Source: Chryseobacterium polytrichastri (GTDB lineage Bacteria; Bacteroidota; Bacteroidia; Flavobacteriales; Weeksellaceae). Taken from it: a stretch of DNA of 64,000 bases. Shown here one piece after another: positions 34,213-43,372 of the stretch. The stretch covers positions 43,695 to 107,694 of the forward strand of contig NZ_FRAV01000016.1 in NCBI RefSeq assembly GCF_900142445.1, given 5' to 3'. The translations under genes and the position numbers were made by a program. The notes beneath the pieces are model-generated. The model did no database searches and was not told where the DNA came from. It saw nothing but the letters and a program-made list of their open reading frames with translations. Position 1 is the stretch's first letter, and every line of letters begins with the position of its first letter.

Positions 34213-35148
34213 CTAAATTCCAAACTTCTGAACCTCAGAAATTTCATTGATGAGTTTCTGCAAATTCTCTCCCGCTGGTTGCTCGGAAGACCCTTCTTTA
34301 GATTTTTCTTCAATAATATCTACAGGTTTTTCTGTAGTTTTTTGCTTCTGTTCAGGTTCTGTCTGTAGTTTAGTTTCTTTACTTTTTTCTAGGTTGTAAA
34401 GATAAAGGTTGTTGGCTTTTATTTCAAAATAAGAAAGGGTATTTTTATCCACAATTTGTGCATCGGGATCTTCAAAAATTTTCACCATCCCTTTTTCCGG
34501 AACATATTTTAGAATCGAATTATTGGTAATTACCAAAATAAATTCATTCTCACGTCTGAAACGTTTTCCATTTTCAATGGGAGCTTCAAATATTTTTTCG
34601 AATTTTAAAGAATAGACTCTGATATTTTTTCGTGTTAAAATATACACCTTATTCTCAAAAACTAGCAAATCCATCAAATCATCAAAACTCGCATCAAAAG
34701 GATAAGAATTAATGGTTGTCTCGTTTCTGAAATTATATTGAATCAGGCGTTTCATGCTATCGTCCAACAACCATAATTGCTGAAGATCTTCGGCATATGC
34801 CATTCTGATAAATCCAAATTTCTGTTTAAAATCTACCTTTTGAATGTCATTAAGGTTTTGATCTACAAATTTCATTTCCTGAGCATTTTCAGAGAAAAAA
34901 GCAATACTCAACGGGTTCTGAACACTCTGAACTTTAAACGGAACCGTAAACATCATTTTTCCAAGCTGTTTTCCTAAAGAATCATATTTTGTAAAGCTGA
35001 AGTCTTTGTTTTTGTAGATGTACAGATTCCCATAATCATCGGCAAGCATATCTTTCGCTTCCTTCAACTTCAAGGTATCAAAGGGAATAGATTTCTGTGC
35101 AGATAAGGAACAGAAAAAAAGGATTAATAATAAGTTTAATAATTTCAA
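34213..35148 (-). CDS. Secreted protein of unknown function, beta-propeller-like
   Basis: 311 aa, signal peptide ending near residue 18 (SLSAQ). The first 240 residues are a run of short strands with repeated patterns such as DYGNLYIYKN, YAEDLQQLWLLDD and FENKVYILTRKNIRVYSL, as in a WD/YVTN-type propeller. The last 60 residues are a Lys/Glu/Gln-rich, low-complexity tail. Likely periplasmic. No named family recognised; conserved partner of the deoxynucleoside kinase gene only by position. Confidence 0.7.
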   Translation of the reverse strand: MKLLNLLLILFFCSLSAQKSIPFDTLKLKEAKDMLADDYGNLYIYKNKDFSFTKYDSLGKQLGKMMFTVPFKVQSVQNPLSIAFFSENAQEMKFVDQNLNDIQKVDFKQKFGFIRMAYAEDLQQLWLLDDSMKRLIQYNFRNETTINSYPFDASFDDLMDLLVFENKVYILTRKNIRVYSLKFEKIFEAPIENGKRFRRENEFILVITNNSILKYVPEKGMVKIFEDPDAQIVDKNTLSYFEIKANNLYLYNLEKSKETKLQTEPEQKQKTTEKPVDIIEEKSKEGSSEQPAGENLQKLINEISEVQKFGI

Positions 35149-35226
35149 AAGTTCTTTTTTCTAAGATAAGATTTTATGGACACTACCAATTTACATACTT
35201 TATTGTATTCAAATTGAGATTGTTCC

Positions 35227-36252
35227 TTATTTAATCGCAACTTCATAAATTTTAGACCATTTCTTACCTGTTATCAGCATATGATCACCTTTAAAAGCAA
35301 TCCCGTTTAAAACACGTTCGCTATCATTTTGTGAGTTCTCTGCAGTGATTTTTGTAAAGTCAAATTTCCCGACCGTTTCACCGGTTACAGGATTTATTTT
35401 TAAGACAATCGGTTTATGCCAAACATTGGCGTACACAAATCCATTATGATATTCAAGTTCATTGATCTGATTATAAATATCTTTATAGCCACCAACAGGA
35501 ACGGTTTTCACTACTTTGGAAGGATCTTTAACATCTAAAAAATACAGGTTATTTGAGCCATCATCAGCAATAAGGTTTTTCCCGTCATACGTGAGTCCCC
35601 AACCTTCTGCAAATTCACCAGGCAAAGGAAACTCCGATATTTTCTTTAACGTATTTTTATCGTACACAAAGCCTATTTTATTCTGATACGTCAACTGATA
35701 AATTTTATCCCCAACGATAGCGCAGCCTTCTGAAAAGATATCGGCAGGCTGTTTTTCTGTAATAATGGGAGTTGTAGTTCCCAATGTGTATTTTATCAAC
35801 TGAGAAGCATTAGCCAACCCATCACTTTCATAAATGGTATTGCCTTCAATAAGAAATCCTTCAACAAAGTTATTAGGATCATGAGGATATTCTTTTACGA
35901 TCTCATAAGATATATTTTGCTCAGGAGTTTTTGTAAAAACATTAATGGTAGCATCCTGATTCAATGTTTTTCCACTTTTTGTTTTAATGTTAAAAGTAAC
36001 CTCATTATCTCCGAATGCAAAAAATTTGGGATCAATTGTCAGGTTAGATGTTTCTTTATCTCCGAAGCTGATGCTAATACTTTCCGCATTCTCGGTAACA
36101 TCTTTTGGAAGCTCCAGTTTATCACCAAAATGATACCCTTTAGCTTCTATTGAGTTGCTATAATCACTTAAACTCCCCAATATTTCCTTGTCTTTATTAC
36201 AAGAAATCAATAACAAAACCGCGGCAAAACCTATTATTATATTTTTTTTCAC
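35227..36252 (-). CDS. Glutaminyl-peptide cyclotransferase lipoprotein, paralog 1
   Basis: Converts N-terminal Gln of peptides to pyroglutamate. 341 aa; starts with GTG; lipobox LLISC (Cys18). Residues 20-115 form an Ig-like domain, then the five-bladed propeller typical of plant/bacterial glutaminyl cyclases: YPHDPNNFVEGF, TIYESDG, EGWGLTYDGKNLIADDGS, NELEYHNGFVYANVW and VLNGIAFKG...LITGKKW. Motifs correspond one by one with its tandem paralog at 36401-37426, including the promoter sequence. The two genes have separate terminators. Confidence 0.9.
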   Translation of the reverse strand: MKKNIIIGFAAVLLLISCNKDKEILGSLSDYSNSIEAKGYHFGDKLELPKDVTENAESISISFGDKETSNLTIDPKFFAFGDNEVTFNIKTKSGKTLNQDATINVFTKTPEQNISYEIVKEYPHDPNNFVEGFLIEGNTIYESDGLANASQLIKYTLGTTTPIITEKQPADIFSEGCAIVGDKIYQLTYQNKIGFVYDKNTLKKISEFPLPGEFAEGWGLTYDGKNLIADDGSNNLYFLDVKDPSKVVKTVPVGGYKDIYNQINELEYHNGFVYANVWHKPIVLKINPVTGETVGKFDFTKITAENSQNDSERVLNGIAFKGDHMLITGKKWSKIYEVAIK

Positions 36253-36271
36253 TGATGCTTTAAATATGTTC

Positions 36272-36279
36272 CAAAAATA
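36272..36279 (-). promoter_or_regulatory. -7 box of cyclotransferase paralog 1
   Basis: TATTTTTG on the minus strand, in the shared context AATTTGCTATTTTTGG also found before paralog 2. Leader about 15 nt. Confidence 0.45.
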
Positions 36280-36340
36280 GCAAATTAATTCCTTTAATCT
36301 AGATTTTGGCTAAAGTCAATTTAATTAATATTACATAAAA

Positions 36341-36360
36341 AAACGGACTAAAGTCCGTTT
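36341..36360 (-). terminator. Terminator of cyclotransferase paralog 2
   Basis: Perfect 9-bp stem AAACGGACT/AGTCCGTTT with a 2-nt loop and T-run on the minus strand. Confidence 0.8.
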
Positions 36361-36400
36361 CTAATAATCTGTTTCAAGATCTTATTTTATTTTGTAGCCA

Positions 36401-37426
36401 TTACTTTATAGCAACTTCATAAATTTTAGGCCAGTTCTTCCCTGTCACCAACATATTTTCACCTTTAAAAGCAATTCCGTTTAATACATCATCACTTCCT
36501 TTCGTGTTTTGTTTTGCAATATCTGAAAAATCAAATGTTCCCACTACTTCTCCGTTGGCAGGATTAATCTTTAAAATAATTGGTTTTTGCCAAATGTTAG
36601 CGTAAATAAATCCGTTGTGGTATTCCAGTTCATTCAGTTGATCATACGCTTGAGAGCTTCCTGCAACAGCAATGTATTTCACCAATTTTGTAGGATCTTT
36701 AGGGTCTAGAAAATATAACAATTTACTTCCGTCTGAGGCAATAAGATTTGTCCCGTCATACGTTAATCCCCAACCTTCTCCTAATACATTTGGATACGCA
36801 AAACTGGATAATAACTTCAAAGAACTTTTATCATAAATGTAGCCTTTTTTACTCTGCCAAGTCAGTTGATATACTTTATCACCCACAATCGTACTTCCTT
36901 CAGAAAAATCTTCCGGAGCCTGTTTTGTAGACGCAAGAGGCGTTGTAGTTCCCAATGTATATTTTAAAATCTGTGAAGAACCATTTTGCCCGTCACTTTC
37001 ATAAATTGTATTTCCTTCTACCTGAAAACCCTGTACAAAGTTTTTAGGATCATGAGGATATTCTGCTACGATTTGATATGCTATTTTTTTCTCAGGACTT
37101 TTAGCAAAAACATTGATTGTTGCATCCTGATTTAGCGTTTCACCGCCTTTTGTTTTGATATTAAAGGTTACTGCATTATCTCCTAACGTAAAAAATTTAG
37201 GATCTATCGTCAAGTTTGAAGTTTCTTTATCTCCGAAGCTGATACTAACACTTTCTGCATTTTCTGCAACATCTTTAGGAAGCTCTAGTTTATCACCAAA
37301 ATGATACCCTTTGCTTTCCATAGAATTGTTATAATCATTTAAAGAGTCAAGAATTTTTTTGTCATTATTACCACAAGATGCCAATAACAAAATCGCTGCA
37401 AAACCCGCAATTATATTTTTTTTCAT
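36401..37426 (-). CDS. Glutaminyl-peptide cyclotransferase lipoprotein, paralog 2
   Basis: 341 aa, ATG start, lipobox LLASC (Cys18). Same Ig-like domain plus propeller order as its neighbour: YPHDPKNFVQGF, TIYESDGQNGSSQILKY, GWGLTYDGTNLIASDGS, LNELEYHNGFIYANIW, VLNGIAFKGENMLVTGKNWP. It keeps the family's Gln in FVQGF, which is Glu in paralog 1 (FVEGF), so this copy is closer to the canonical active site. A recent local duplication is the simplest origin of the pair. Confidence 0.92.
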   Translation of the reverse strand: MKKNIIAGFAAILLLASCGNNDKKILDSLNDYNNSMESKGYHFGDKLELPKDVAENAESVSISFGDKETSNLTIDPKFFTLGDNAVTFNIKTKGGETLNQDATINVFAKSPEKKIAYQIVAEYPHDPKNFVQGFQVEGNTIYESDGQNGSSQILKYTLGTTTPLASTKQAPEDFSEGSTIVGDKVYQLTWQSKKGYIYDKSSLKLLSSFAYPNVLGEGWGLTYDGTNLIASDGSKLLYFLDPKDPTKLVKYIAVAGSSQAYDQLNELEYHNGFIYANIWQKPIILKINPANGEVVGTFDFSDIAKQNTKGSDDVLNGIAFKGENMLVTGKNWPKIYEVAIK

Positions 37427-37446
37427 TGAATTTTTAAATATTTCCC

Positions 37447-37454
37447 CAAAAATA
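37447..37454 (-). promoter_or_regulatory. -7 box of cyclotransferase paralog 2
   Basis: TATTTTTG on the minus strand in the same surroundings as 36272-36279; leader about 16 nt. Confidence 0.45.
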
Positions 37455-37508
37455 GCAAATTTTATTCCGCTTTACTAATGGGCTCGCCAAATTATATATC
37501 CCTGAAAC

Positions 37509-37952
37509 CTATTTCTCCAAATATTGTCTTAAACTCTGTCCGATAATTCCGTTCCAGCCTTCTGTAAAACTTTCTCTTGAAAAATTCTCACCAAATTCTT
37601 TAAAGTTATCTATATTTTCATGAATTAAGGTAACAATTGTTTCCCCATCAGCAGGTTGAATTTCCCAATTTACAGTAGTTTTCTCATTTGAAAATTCAGG
37701 ATAAGACCAAGAATGTTTTAATTTCTGACGAGAAATAATTTCTAATATTTCGCCTTGATGGTGGTATTTTTTCTCATCTCCGGGCTCGTAGAAATTAAAC
37801 TGTTTTCCAACTTCCAATTCAAAATCCGGTATATCAAAATACCAGTTTTTCATTTCGTCTTTATTCGTTAATGCTTTCCATACTTTTTCAATAGGAGCAT
37901 TGATTTTAAACTGAACGGTGATGGGTATATCCATTGTATTTAAATTTTTCAT
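37509..37952 (-). CDS. SRPBCC / AHSA1-type ligand-binding protein
   Basis: 147 aa START-like helix-grip fold: ITVQFKINAPIEKVWKALTNKDEMKNWYF at the start, EVGKQFNFYEPG, HSWSYPEF, and a final FTEGWNGIIGQSLRQYLEK helix. Members bind hydrophobic ligands or assist chaperones; no specific role can be assigned. The ATG follows the stop codon of the antiporter gene without a gap; a second ATG six codons in (37934) fits the domain boundary slightly better. Confidence 0.82.
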   Translation of the reverse strand: MKNLNTMDIPITVQFKINAPIEKVWKALTNKDEMKNWYFDIPDFELEVGKQFNFYEPGDEKKYHHQGEILEIISRQKLKHSWSYPEFSNEKTTVNWEIQPADGETIVTLIHENIDNFKEFGENFSRESFTEGWNGIIGQSLRQYLEK

Positions 37953-39563
37953 TTAATGGGCAAATCCTGTGATCTTTGCTTCATCAAAATCCAATTGCAT
38001 TTCGATGGTTCTCATCACATGATCATCAAATATTTTTTCACGTTTCATACGGTGAAGCTCATTTCTCTGCGCCTGAATAATCTGTCTTAAAACATCTTTA
38101 TTTTCATTCATCGCCGTCACATAATCTCCTGTAGAAGCCATACAATTGGCTTTATCGGTCATCATCATCATTTCATTTTCCAGTTTATGTTTTTGATGAC
38201 GTACCAGGCTGTTTGTTTCTGCCAATTCTGAAAAATCATTATCTAATTTATGCAAAGCCGTTTCTTTTAATTTTTTCATTAAAATAACTTCCTGTTTTTC
38301 TTCAGGCAGCTCACTTCCGGCATCGCTTATTTTTAATAATTTTAAAATGGGTGACAATAACAACCCTTGTCCGACTAACGTAATTAATATAATAACGAAA
38401 GTTACGAACAAAATGATATTTCGATGCGGAAATGCATCTCCATTTGGCAAAAATGCAGGGATTGAAAGTGCCGCTGCCAAGGAAACCACGCCACGCATTG
38501 CTGCAAAACTAATGATGAAAGGCTCCTTCCAATCGGGCTTTGGGACTTTTAACCTCAGCTCTTTTGAACAAATTCTTGGAAAATACATTAAGGCATAACT
38601 GTAAATAATTCTTGTTAAAACAATTGCTCCACCAATCACAACGCTGTAAAAAATACCTTCTGAAATAGTATAATCTTTCATTGCTGCCACCACAACGGGT
38701 AATTCAAGTCCGATAAGAATGAAAATAATGGTGTTCATCAGGAAAATCAGCACGCTCCATACGTTTCCAGACTGAATTCTTGAAGTATGACTTAAATAGC
38801 AATGTGAATTATAAGACATCAACAAACCTCCTGTTACCACCGCCAATACTCCTGAAAAATGGAAATGTTCTGCCCCAACATACATGATGTAAGGAACAAT
38901 TAAGGTGATCACCGTATCAATATTAGAATTGGAAGGAATACGTTTTAGTAAAGCTCCAAAAAGGAAGCCCACTCCTACTCCCACCGCAATTCCTCCAATC
39001 GCCATGGTAAAGAAATCCTGCACCGCATCTTTGAAGATAAATTGCCCGGAAATTACTGCTGCTAAGGCAAATTTAAATACAATTAAACTCGATGCATCAT
39101 TAATCAAACTTTCTCCTTCCAAGATACTTGTGATCTTTTTAGGAATTTTCATGTGCTTTAAAACAGAAGTTGCTGCTACAGCATCAGGTGGAGAATTCAC
39201 TCCTCCTAATAAGAATCCCATAGCCACAGTTAGTCCAGGAATTATTGATGAAGAAAGATAAGCAACCACGATCGAGGTAAGAAAAACCAATCCAAAAGCC
39301 ATAGAAAAAATCTGCTTTCTCCATTTATGAAAATCCTGCCATGAGGTAAACCATGCGGCTTCAAATAAAATCGGAGGCAGAAAGATCAGGAAAACCAAAT
39401 CCGGTTCTATTTCAATATGCGGCATTCCTGGAATAAGGCTTATCAACAAGCCTGCAATCACTAAGAAAATGGGATAAGCCACTCTTAATTTCTGTCCGAT
39501 CATAACCAATATCATCACAGATAATAATACTGCGATTGATATGATAACATAGGTGTGAATCAT
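37953..39563 (-). CDS. Na+/H+ antiporter, CPA1 family (NhaP/YjcE-like)
   Basis: 536 aa with about 12 transmembrane helices, then a cytoplasmic tail of about 120 residues rich in Glu/Lys helices. Family motifs: FLPPILFEAAW (about 56-66), GGVNSPPDAVAATSVL (ion-binding Asp, about 120-135) and EGESLINDASSLIVF (about 148-162, with the essential Asp), then FAAMRGVVSLAAALSIP (about 355-371). It exchanges cytoplasmic Na+ or K+ for protons. The SRPBCC gene directly follows and may be translationally coupled. Confidence 0.93.
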   Translation of the reverse strand: MIHTYVIISIAVLLSVMILVMIGQKLRVAYPIFLVIAGLLISLIPGMPHIEIEPDLVFLIFLPPILFEAAWFTSWQDFHKWRKQIFSMAFGLVFLTSIVVAYLSSSIIPGLTVAMGFLLGGVNSPPDAVAATSVLKHMKIPKKITSILEGESLINDASSLIVFKFALAAVISGQFIFKDAVQDFFTMAIGGIAVGVGVGFLFGALLKRIPSNSNIDTVITLIVPYIMYVGAEHFHFSGVLAVVTGGLLMSYNSHCYLSHTSRIQSGNVWSVLIFLMNTIIFILIGLELPVVVAAMKDYTISEGIFYSVVIGGAIVLTRIIYSYALMYFPRICSKELRLKVPKPDWKEPFIISFAAMRGVVSLAAALSIPAFLPNGDAFPHRNIILFVTFVIILITLVGQGLLLSPILKLLKISDAGSELPEEKQEVILMKKLKETALHKLDNDFSELAETNSLVRHQKHKLENEMMMMTDKANCMASTGDYVTAMNENKDVLRQIIQAQRNELHRMKREKIFDDHVMRTIEMQLDFDEAKITGFAH

Positions 39564-39698
39564 TTATTTATGTGTGTTTTTTATTGTTATTTTTTCTTTT
39601 TTCATTCTCGTTGATTTTTAAATTTGAAAAAAGGATGGTTAGATTCATCCGGAATGAAAAAGATGATGCTAATCTACTTTACGATTAACTTTTAATTT

Positions 39699-40703
39699 TT
39701 AAAGTACAATATTATTCTTTGGAGTTATTGCCGGCGGAAGATCAGATTCATCCAGCATATCTCTCATATCAATCTCAATCGTGCGGCTGATCTGCGTGAT
39801 TGGGACATCGTTCGGGCTTCCTTCAAAAGGGTTGACAGAAGCCTCTCCTACACTATCCAATGTATGAAAACACCAGGTTACCAACAGTGAAAACGGAATA
39901 TTAAACCAAACCGTAAAGCCTTCAACCATAGTTCCGTCGCCCAGTTTATCAAATTCTTTTAGTAACCCGAAAGGCACAAAAACGATGAATAACAACAACA
40001 AATAGGTCGTAATCGAAGAAAAATTTCTTGGATAAGGAAAGTTCTTAATTCTCTCTGCTTTTCCTTGATTATCTGTAAATTTCACTAATTGCTGATTGAT
40101 TTGCACCCATTGAAAATCATTAATTTCTCCTTTTGCATAAATTTCCGACAACTCTTTACTCTGACTTGCCATCAATTGCGTCGCTCTGTTTTTTTTGCTT
40201 AAAATATATTGAAGTTCTGATTCTGAAAGATATCTTTTCAACTCATCATCCAAGTTAGAAAGTCTTTCAGGAATGTCATATTTTTTTGAATACTCGTCAA
40301 ATTGTGCGGTACTCATATTTTCCCAAGCTCTCGATTCACGAAGCTGAAAACGAAGCGCAGTGAGCCATGCGTAATGACGCAGAAACATTTCTTTCACTTT
40401 TTTCGGATCTTTCCCTGAAAGAGAATCTCTTAAAATATATCCAAAACTTCGGCTGTCGTTGATGATCGCACCATAAATCTGTCTGGCTTCCCAAAGTCGG
40501 CTGTAACTCGCATTATTTTTAAAACCAACAATAAAAGCAACCGCAGTTCCCATAATTGCGATCGGTTGCCACGGTACATACAGAAATTTCCATCCGAAAA
40601 AATATAAAACTGTCGGAATTGCTGCTAAAATGGCTAAACAGTATATACTTCTCCTTGTCCAGATTATAAATTCAACTGCTCCAAATTTTTTCCCTGAATG
40701 CAT
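39699..40703 (-). CDS. Bestrophin-family anion channel
   Basis: 334 aa, four hydrophobic helices with a large cytoplasmic part. Family landmarks: FIVGFKNNASYSRLWEARQIYGAIINDSRSFGY (about 58-90), the FRxxRAW-like LRFQLRESRAWENM, and LVTWCFHTLDSVGEASVNPFEGSPNDVPITQISRTIEIDMRDML near the end, where GEASVNPFEG is the conserved bestrophin motif. Prokaryotic relatives form pentameric channels for anions or cations. Downstream of the DUF2490 gene by 20 bp, so probably cotranscribed with it. Confidence 0.9.
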   Translation of the reverse strand: MHSGKKFGAVEFIIWTRRSIYCLAILAAIPTVLYFFGWKFLYVPWQPIAIMGTAVAFIVGFKNNASYSRLWEARQIYGAIINDSRSFGYILRDSLSGKDPKKVKEMFLRHYAWLTALRFQLRESRAWENMSTAQFDEYSKKYDIPERLSNLDDELKRYLSESELQYILSKKNRATQLMASQSKELSEIYAKGEINDFQWVQINQQLVKFTDNQGKAERIKNFPYPRNFSSITTYLLLLFIVFVPFGLLKEFDKLGDGTMVEGFTVWFNIPFSLLVTWCFHTLDSVGEASVNPFEGSPNDVPITQISRTIEIDMRDMLDESDLPPAITPKNNIVL

Positions 40704-40723
40704 ATGTGTTTATGTTTTGGTTA

Positions 40724-41398
40724 TTAATTTTTGTTAAATGGAATATTGTTATAAAAACCAATTTGAATTTGTCCGCGATTTTTGTTTTCCTGAATCTGAT
40801 TCATATAGCCTGCTTCAATTCTCATATTTTTATTGATAACATATCCTAACGCTCCATATACTCTATTTCTATCGAAAGTCGGACTGTTTAAATTTAGGAA
40901 AATCTCATTATATACTGAACCATAAAAAGTTTTTGGCAGCATTTCTTTATTATTAATCGGAATATTTAATCCTAACATATAACGGAATCTCATTCTAAAA
41001 TCATCTGCCAGAAAGCGTTCTTCCAAACGGTAACGGTGTTGAAGATAAAATCTTCCGAACTTCTGTTTTGTGATATACTGTTGGAAAATTCGGTGTTCTA
41101 TGTTTTCCTTTTTTTCTCCATTTACATAAGGTTGACTCAAAATAAAACCATATCCCAACAAGACATTGTTATTATTTTCAGTTAAATCATACCCAATTCC
41201 GGTACGAATTAAAAGCTGTTCTAAATCTCCAATCCCATCAAAATTACGATACTGGATCTCATTATGAAAGTTTAATTTTTCACTAATTTTATTGTTTCCA
41301 AAATACATGTACCAAGCTCCTAAATCATTTTTCTGTGCAAAGGAGAATGTTGCTGTTAATGAGAAAATGACTAATGCCATTGACTTTAAAATCTTCAT
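40724..41398 (-). CDS. DUF2490 outer-membrane beta-barrel-like protein
   Basis: 224 aa, signal peptide ending near residue 21 (FSFAQ). The mature protein starts NDLGAWYMYFGNNKI, the hallmark of DUF2490, and continues as alternating polar/hydrophobic strands with EIQYRNFD, QHRYRLEERFL, RMRFRYMLGLNIP and a final IQIGFYNNIPF strand, as expected for a small porin-like barrel. Function of the family is unknown. Operon with bestrophin suggests a role in envelope ion balance, but that is speculative. Confidence 0.82.
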   Translation of the reverse strand: MKILKSMALVIFSLTATFSFAQKNDLGAWYMYFGNNKISEKLNFHNEIQYRNFDGIGDLEQLLIRTGIGYDLTENNNNVLLGYGFILSQPYVNGEKKENIEHRIFQQYITKQKFGRFYLQHRYRLEERFLADDFRMRFRYMLGLNIPINNKEMLPKTFYGSVYNEIFLNLNSPTFDRNRVYGALGYVINKNMRIEAGYMNQIQENKNRGQIQIGFYNNIPFNKN

Positions 41399-41541
41399 AA
41401 TCTTATTCTTTTACATTTACTTTAAGAAAAAACTTTATTATTAAAATCTATCATTTTTTAAAAAGTCATTTCAATTATCAATAATAAGCAAAAAAAATAT
41501 TTTATGAAAATTTATATTTTTAGTTTAAAAATTAAACAAAA

Positions 41542-41937
41542 CTATACAGATGGAATCTGTTCAACAAGAATATTATTTTCAGCTTTATCAAAATAAGTAC
41601 AGGTCATTGTGTTGAGATCAATTTTCCAGCATTCGACTCCGTTTTCTGCGCAGTCTTTACAGAAAGTTAAATAATCTGTTCCTCCTTGTTGGTGAAGTTT
41701 TAATCTTAATTTAAAATTTTCAAGGTTTATATTTTTAGAAATAGTTAAAGTATCATATTTGCTTCCGGTAGTATCTGATTGATTTTCTTGGTCAAAATAT
41801 TCTGTATTACCATCCGAAACGTAAACGGTATAATGAGAAACTCCTCTGTTTTTAATAGCCTGAATGTATTTTGGAAAATCAGCTCCGTTTTTTACTTTTT
41901 GGTGTTCTGCTTTGATTTCTTCGATTGTGAATTTCAA
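41542..41937 (-). CDS. DUF1398 family protein
   Basis: 131 aa, cytoplasmic. Begins MKFTIEEIKAEHQKVKNGADF and contains YIQAIKNRGVSHYTVYVSDGNTEYFD, matching DUF1398 proteins often found in enterobacteria and Bacteroidota. A C-terminal extension with two Cys pairs (FCKDCAENGVECWK) could bind a metal. No known function. Confidence 0.8.
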   Translation of the reverse strand: MKFTIEEIKAEHQKVKNGADFPKYIQAIKNRGVSHYTVYVSDGNTEYFDQENQSDTTGSKYDTLTISKNINLENFKLRLKLHQQGGTDYLTFCKDCAENGVECWKIDLNTMTCTYFDKAENNILVEQIPSV

Positions 41938-41960
41938 ATTTTTATTTTTTTGTTTTTTAT

Positions 41961-42040
41961 TTTAACGCAAAGTTCGCAAAGTTTTTTTATTAGTATTGAG
42001 AATAATTTTAAGTTCGCAAAGGCGTTTCACTCAGCAAAGA
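41961..42040. repeat. Dispersed repeat, family B copy 3
   Basis: The best preserved copy: TTAACGCAAAGTTCGCAAAG at the start and TTCGCAAAGGCGTTTCACTC near the end. Relatives at 24745-24814 and 24852-24926. Confidence 0.6.
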
Positions 42041-42151
42041 TTTAAAGCATTAAACAACTTTAATCCTAAAAACCTAAGCCCTAAATCCTGTCATCTAATG
42101 CCTAAATCCAAATTTAGAATTTTTTGGAATGCACATGTATTATAAAATAAA

Positions 42152-42175
42152 AACCGACAGAACAATCTGCCGGTT
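42152..42175 (-). terminator. Terminator of the PhnB-like gene
   Basis: AACCGGCAGA pairs with TCTGTCGGTT in RNA (one G-U pair), loop of 4, T-rich end on the minus strand. Confidence 0.7.
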
Positions 42176-42210
42176 AATTTTACCTATGCTTCATATACAA
42201 AATATGAATA

Positions 42211-42660
42211 TTATGGATGTTGTTGCATTTTTGCAGGATCATCATAATTTACCATCCAGTTGATCTCAAACTTATCGGTAAACATTCCGAAATAAGCTCC
42301 CCAGAAAGTATCCGCCAATGGCATAGTTACTTGACCACCAACAGAAAGCCCGTTGAATAATTTCTCTGCTTCTTCTTTTGAATCTGCATTGATAGAAATT
42401 GAGAAGTTGTTTCCTGCTTTGTAGTGAGAAGCCCACTCGCCGCCTGTATCGCTTCCCATTAAAATAGTTTCTTTAGAAATAGGAAGAGAAACGTGCATGA
42501 TCTTGTTTTTATCTTCCTCAGAAGTTTCTTTGCCTTCCATTGGAGGCATTTCTCCGAAAGTTCCGATGTAAGGATATTCTCCTCCGAAAACCGACTTGTA
42601 GAAATCAAATGCTTCTTTACAATTTCCGTTAAATGTTAAATAAACGTTTACTGATGCCAT
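42211..42660 (-). CDS. VOC-family protein, PhnB-like
   Basis: 149 aa glyoxalase/dioxygenase-like fold: VNVYLTFNGNCKEAFDFYKSVFGGEYPYIGTF at the start, HVSLPISKETILMGSD and a final WGAYFGMFTDKFEINWMVNY. This is the PhnB/DUF3332-type subgroup, annotated as 3-demethylubiquinone methyltransferase-like without clear evidence. Separated by 157 bp, including a palindromic repeat, from the SRPBCC gene upstream, so it probably has its own promoter. Confidence 0.88.
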   Translation of the reverse strand: MASVNVYLTFNGNCKEAFDFYKSVFGGEYPYIGTFGEMPPMEGKETSEEDKNKIMHVSLPISKETILMGSDTGGEWASHYKAGNNFSISINADSKEEAEKLFNGLSVGGQVTMPLADTFWGAYFGMFTDKFEINWMVNYDDPAKMQQHP

Positions 42661-42700
42661 ACCGTGTGCTTTTTTTTAAATTATAGTTTAGTTTTTTTTT

Positions 42701-42788
42701 AAACACGAATAGCACTAATATTTTAAGCACTAATATTCACAAATAAAATTAGTGTCATTTGTGAAAAGAATTTGTGTTATTCGTGTTT
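42701..42788. repeat. Long imperfect inverted repeat
   Basis: AAACACGAATAGCACT (42701-42716) faces GTGTTATTCGTGTTT (42774-42788), and an inner CACTAAT/ATTAGTG pair (42728-42734, 42748-42754) extends the fold. Lies between two genes of the same strand. Confidence 0.5.
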
Positions 42789-42817
42789 AAATATTTTATT
42801 TTGATTTAAGCTAAAAC

Positions 42818-43354
42818 CTATGGTTTTTCAGATATTTCTTTTAATTTTAAAAGTCCTTTCTGATAATCCTTCCCTATTGCATCTTCCATTTTCATAAACA
42901 TTTTCATCACGGTAAAAGGATACGGAATTTTTGAAGTAAATCCCCAAGTTGCCTTGCTTCCATTTCCTTCCGGAACAACAGTTACATACGCATGAGCTTC
43001 ACTTTCGTAAGGCGTTAAGAATTTAATATCCGTATCTATCCTTTTCTTTGCAGCATCTATTTTTATTACTTCCTGACATCCACTTCCTGCTTCTTTACTT
43101 TCCCAACATACTTTTTCACCAGCTTGTCCTGTGATGCCTATCCAATCTTTTTTCATTCCGGGATCCAAATCATTCCAAGGGCTCCATTCATCCATTCCTC
43201 TCAAAGTATTGGTATTCTGCCATACTTTTTCAACGGGAGCATTAATAGAAATTGATTTTTCGTAATTACAATCACCAGAAATAAAGGCTGCTATGATCAG
43301 CCAAAAAATCAGGATTGAAGCCATGACTATTGCAATTCCTTTTAAAATTTTCAT
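42818..43354 (-). CDS. SRPBCC-family membrane-anchored protein (polyketide-cyclase-like)
   Basis: 178 aa. An N-terminal hydrophobic helix (residues 5-25) anchors it, followed by a START-like domain: CNYEKSISINAPVEKVWQNTNTLRGMDEWSPWNDLDP, ITGQAGEKVCWES, and a closing KGLLKLKEISEKP. The domain binds hydrophobic ligands in relatives, with no known substrate. Last gene of the tight group that begins at 45635. Confidence 0.82.
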   Translation of the reverse strand: MKILKGIAIVMASILIFWLIIAAFISGDCNYEKSISINAPVEKVWQNTNTLRGMDEWSPWNDLDPGMKKDWIGITGQAGEKVCWESKEAGSGCQEVIKIDAAKKRIDTDIKFLTPYESEAHAYVTVVPEGNGSKATWGFTSKIPYPFTVMKMFMKMEDAIGKDYQKGLLKLKEISEKP

Positions 43355-43372
43355 ATCATTTGTTGTTTATGT

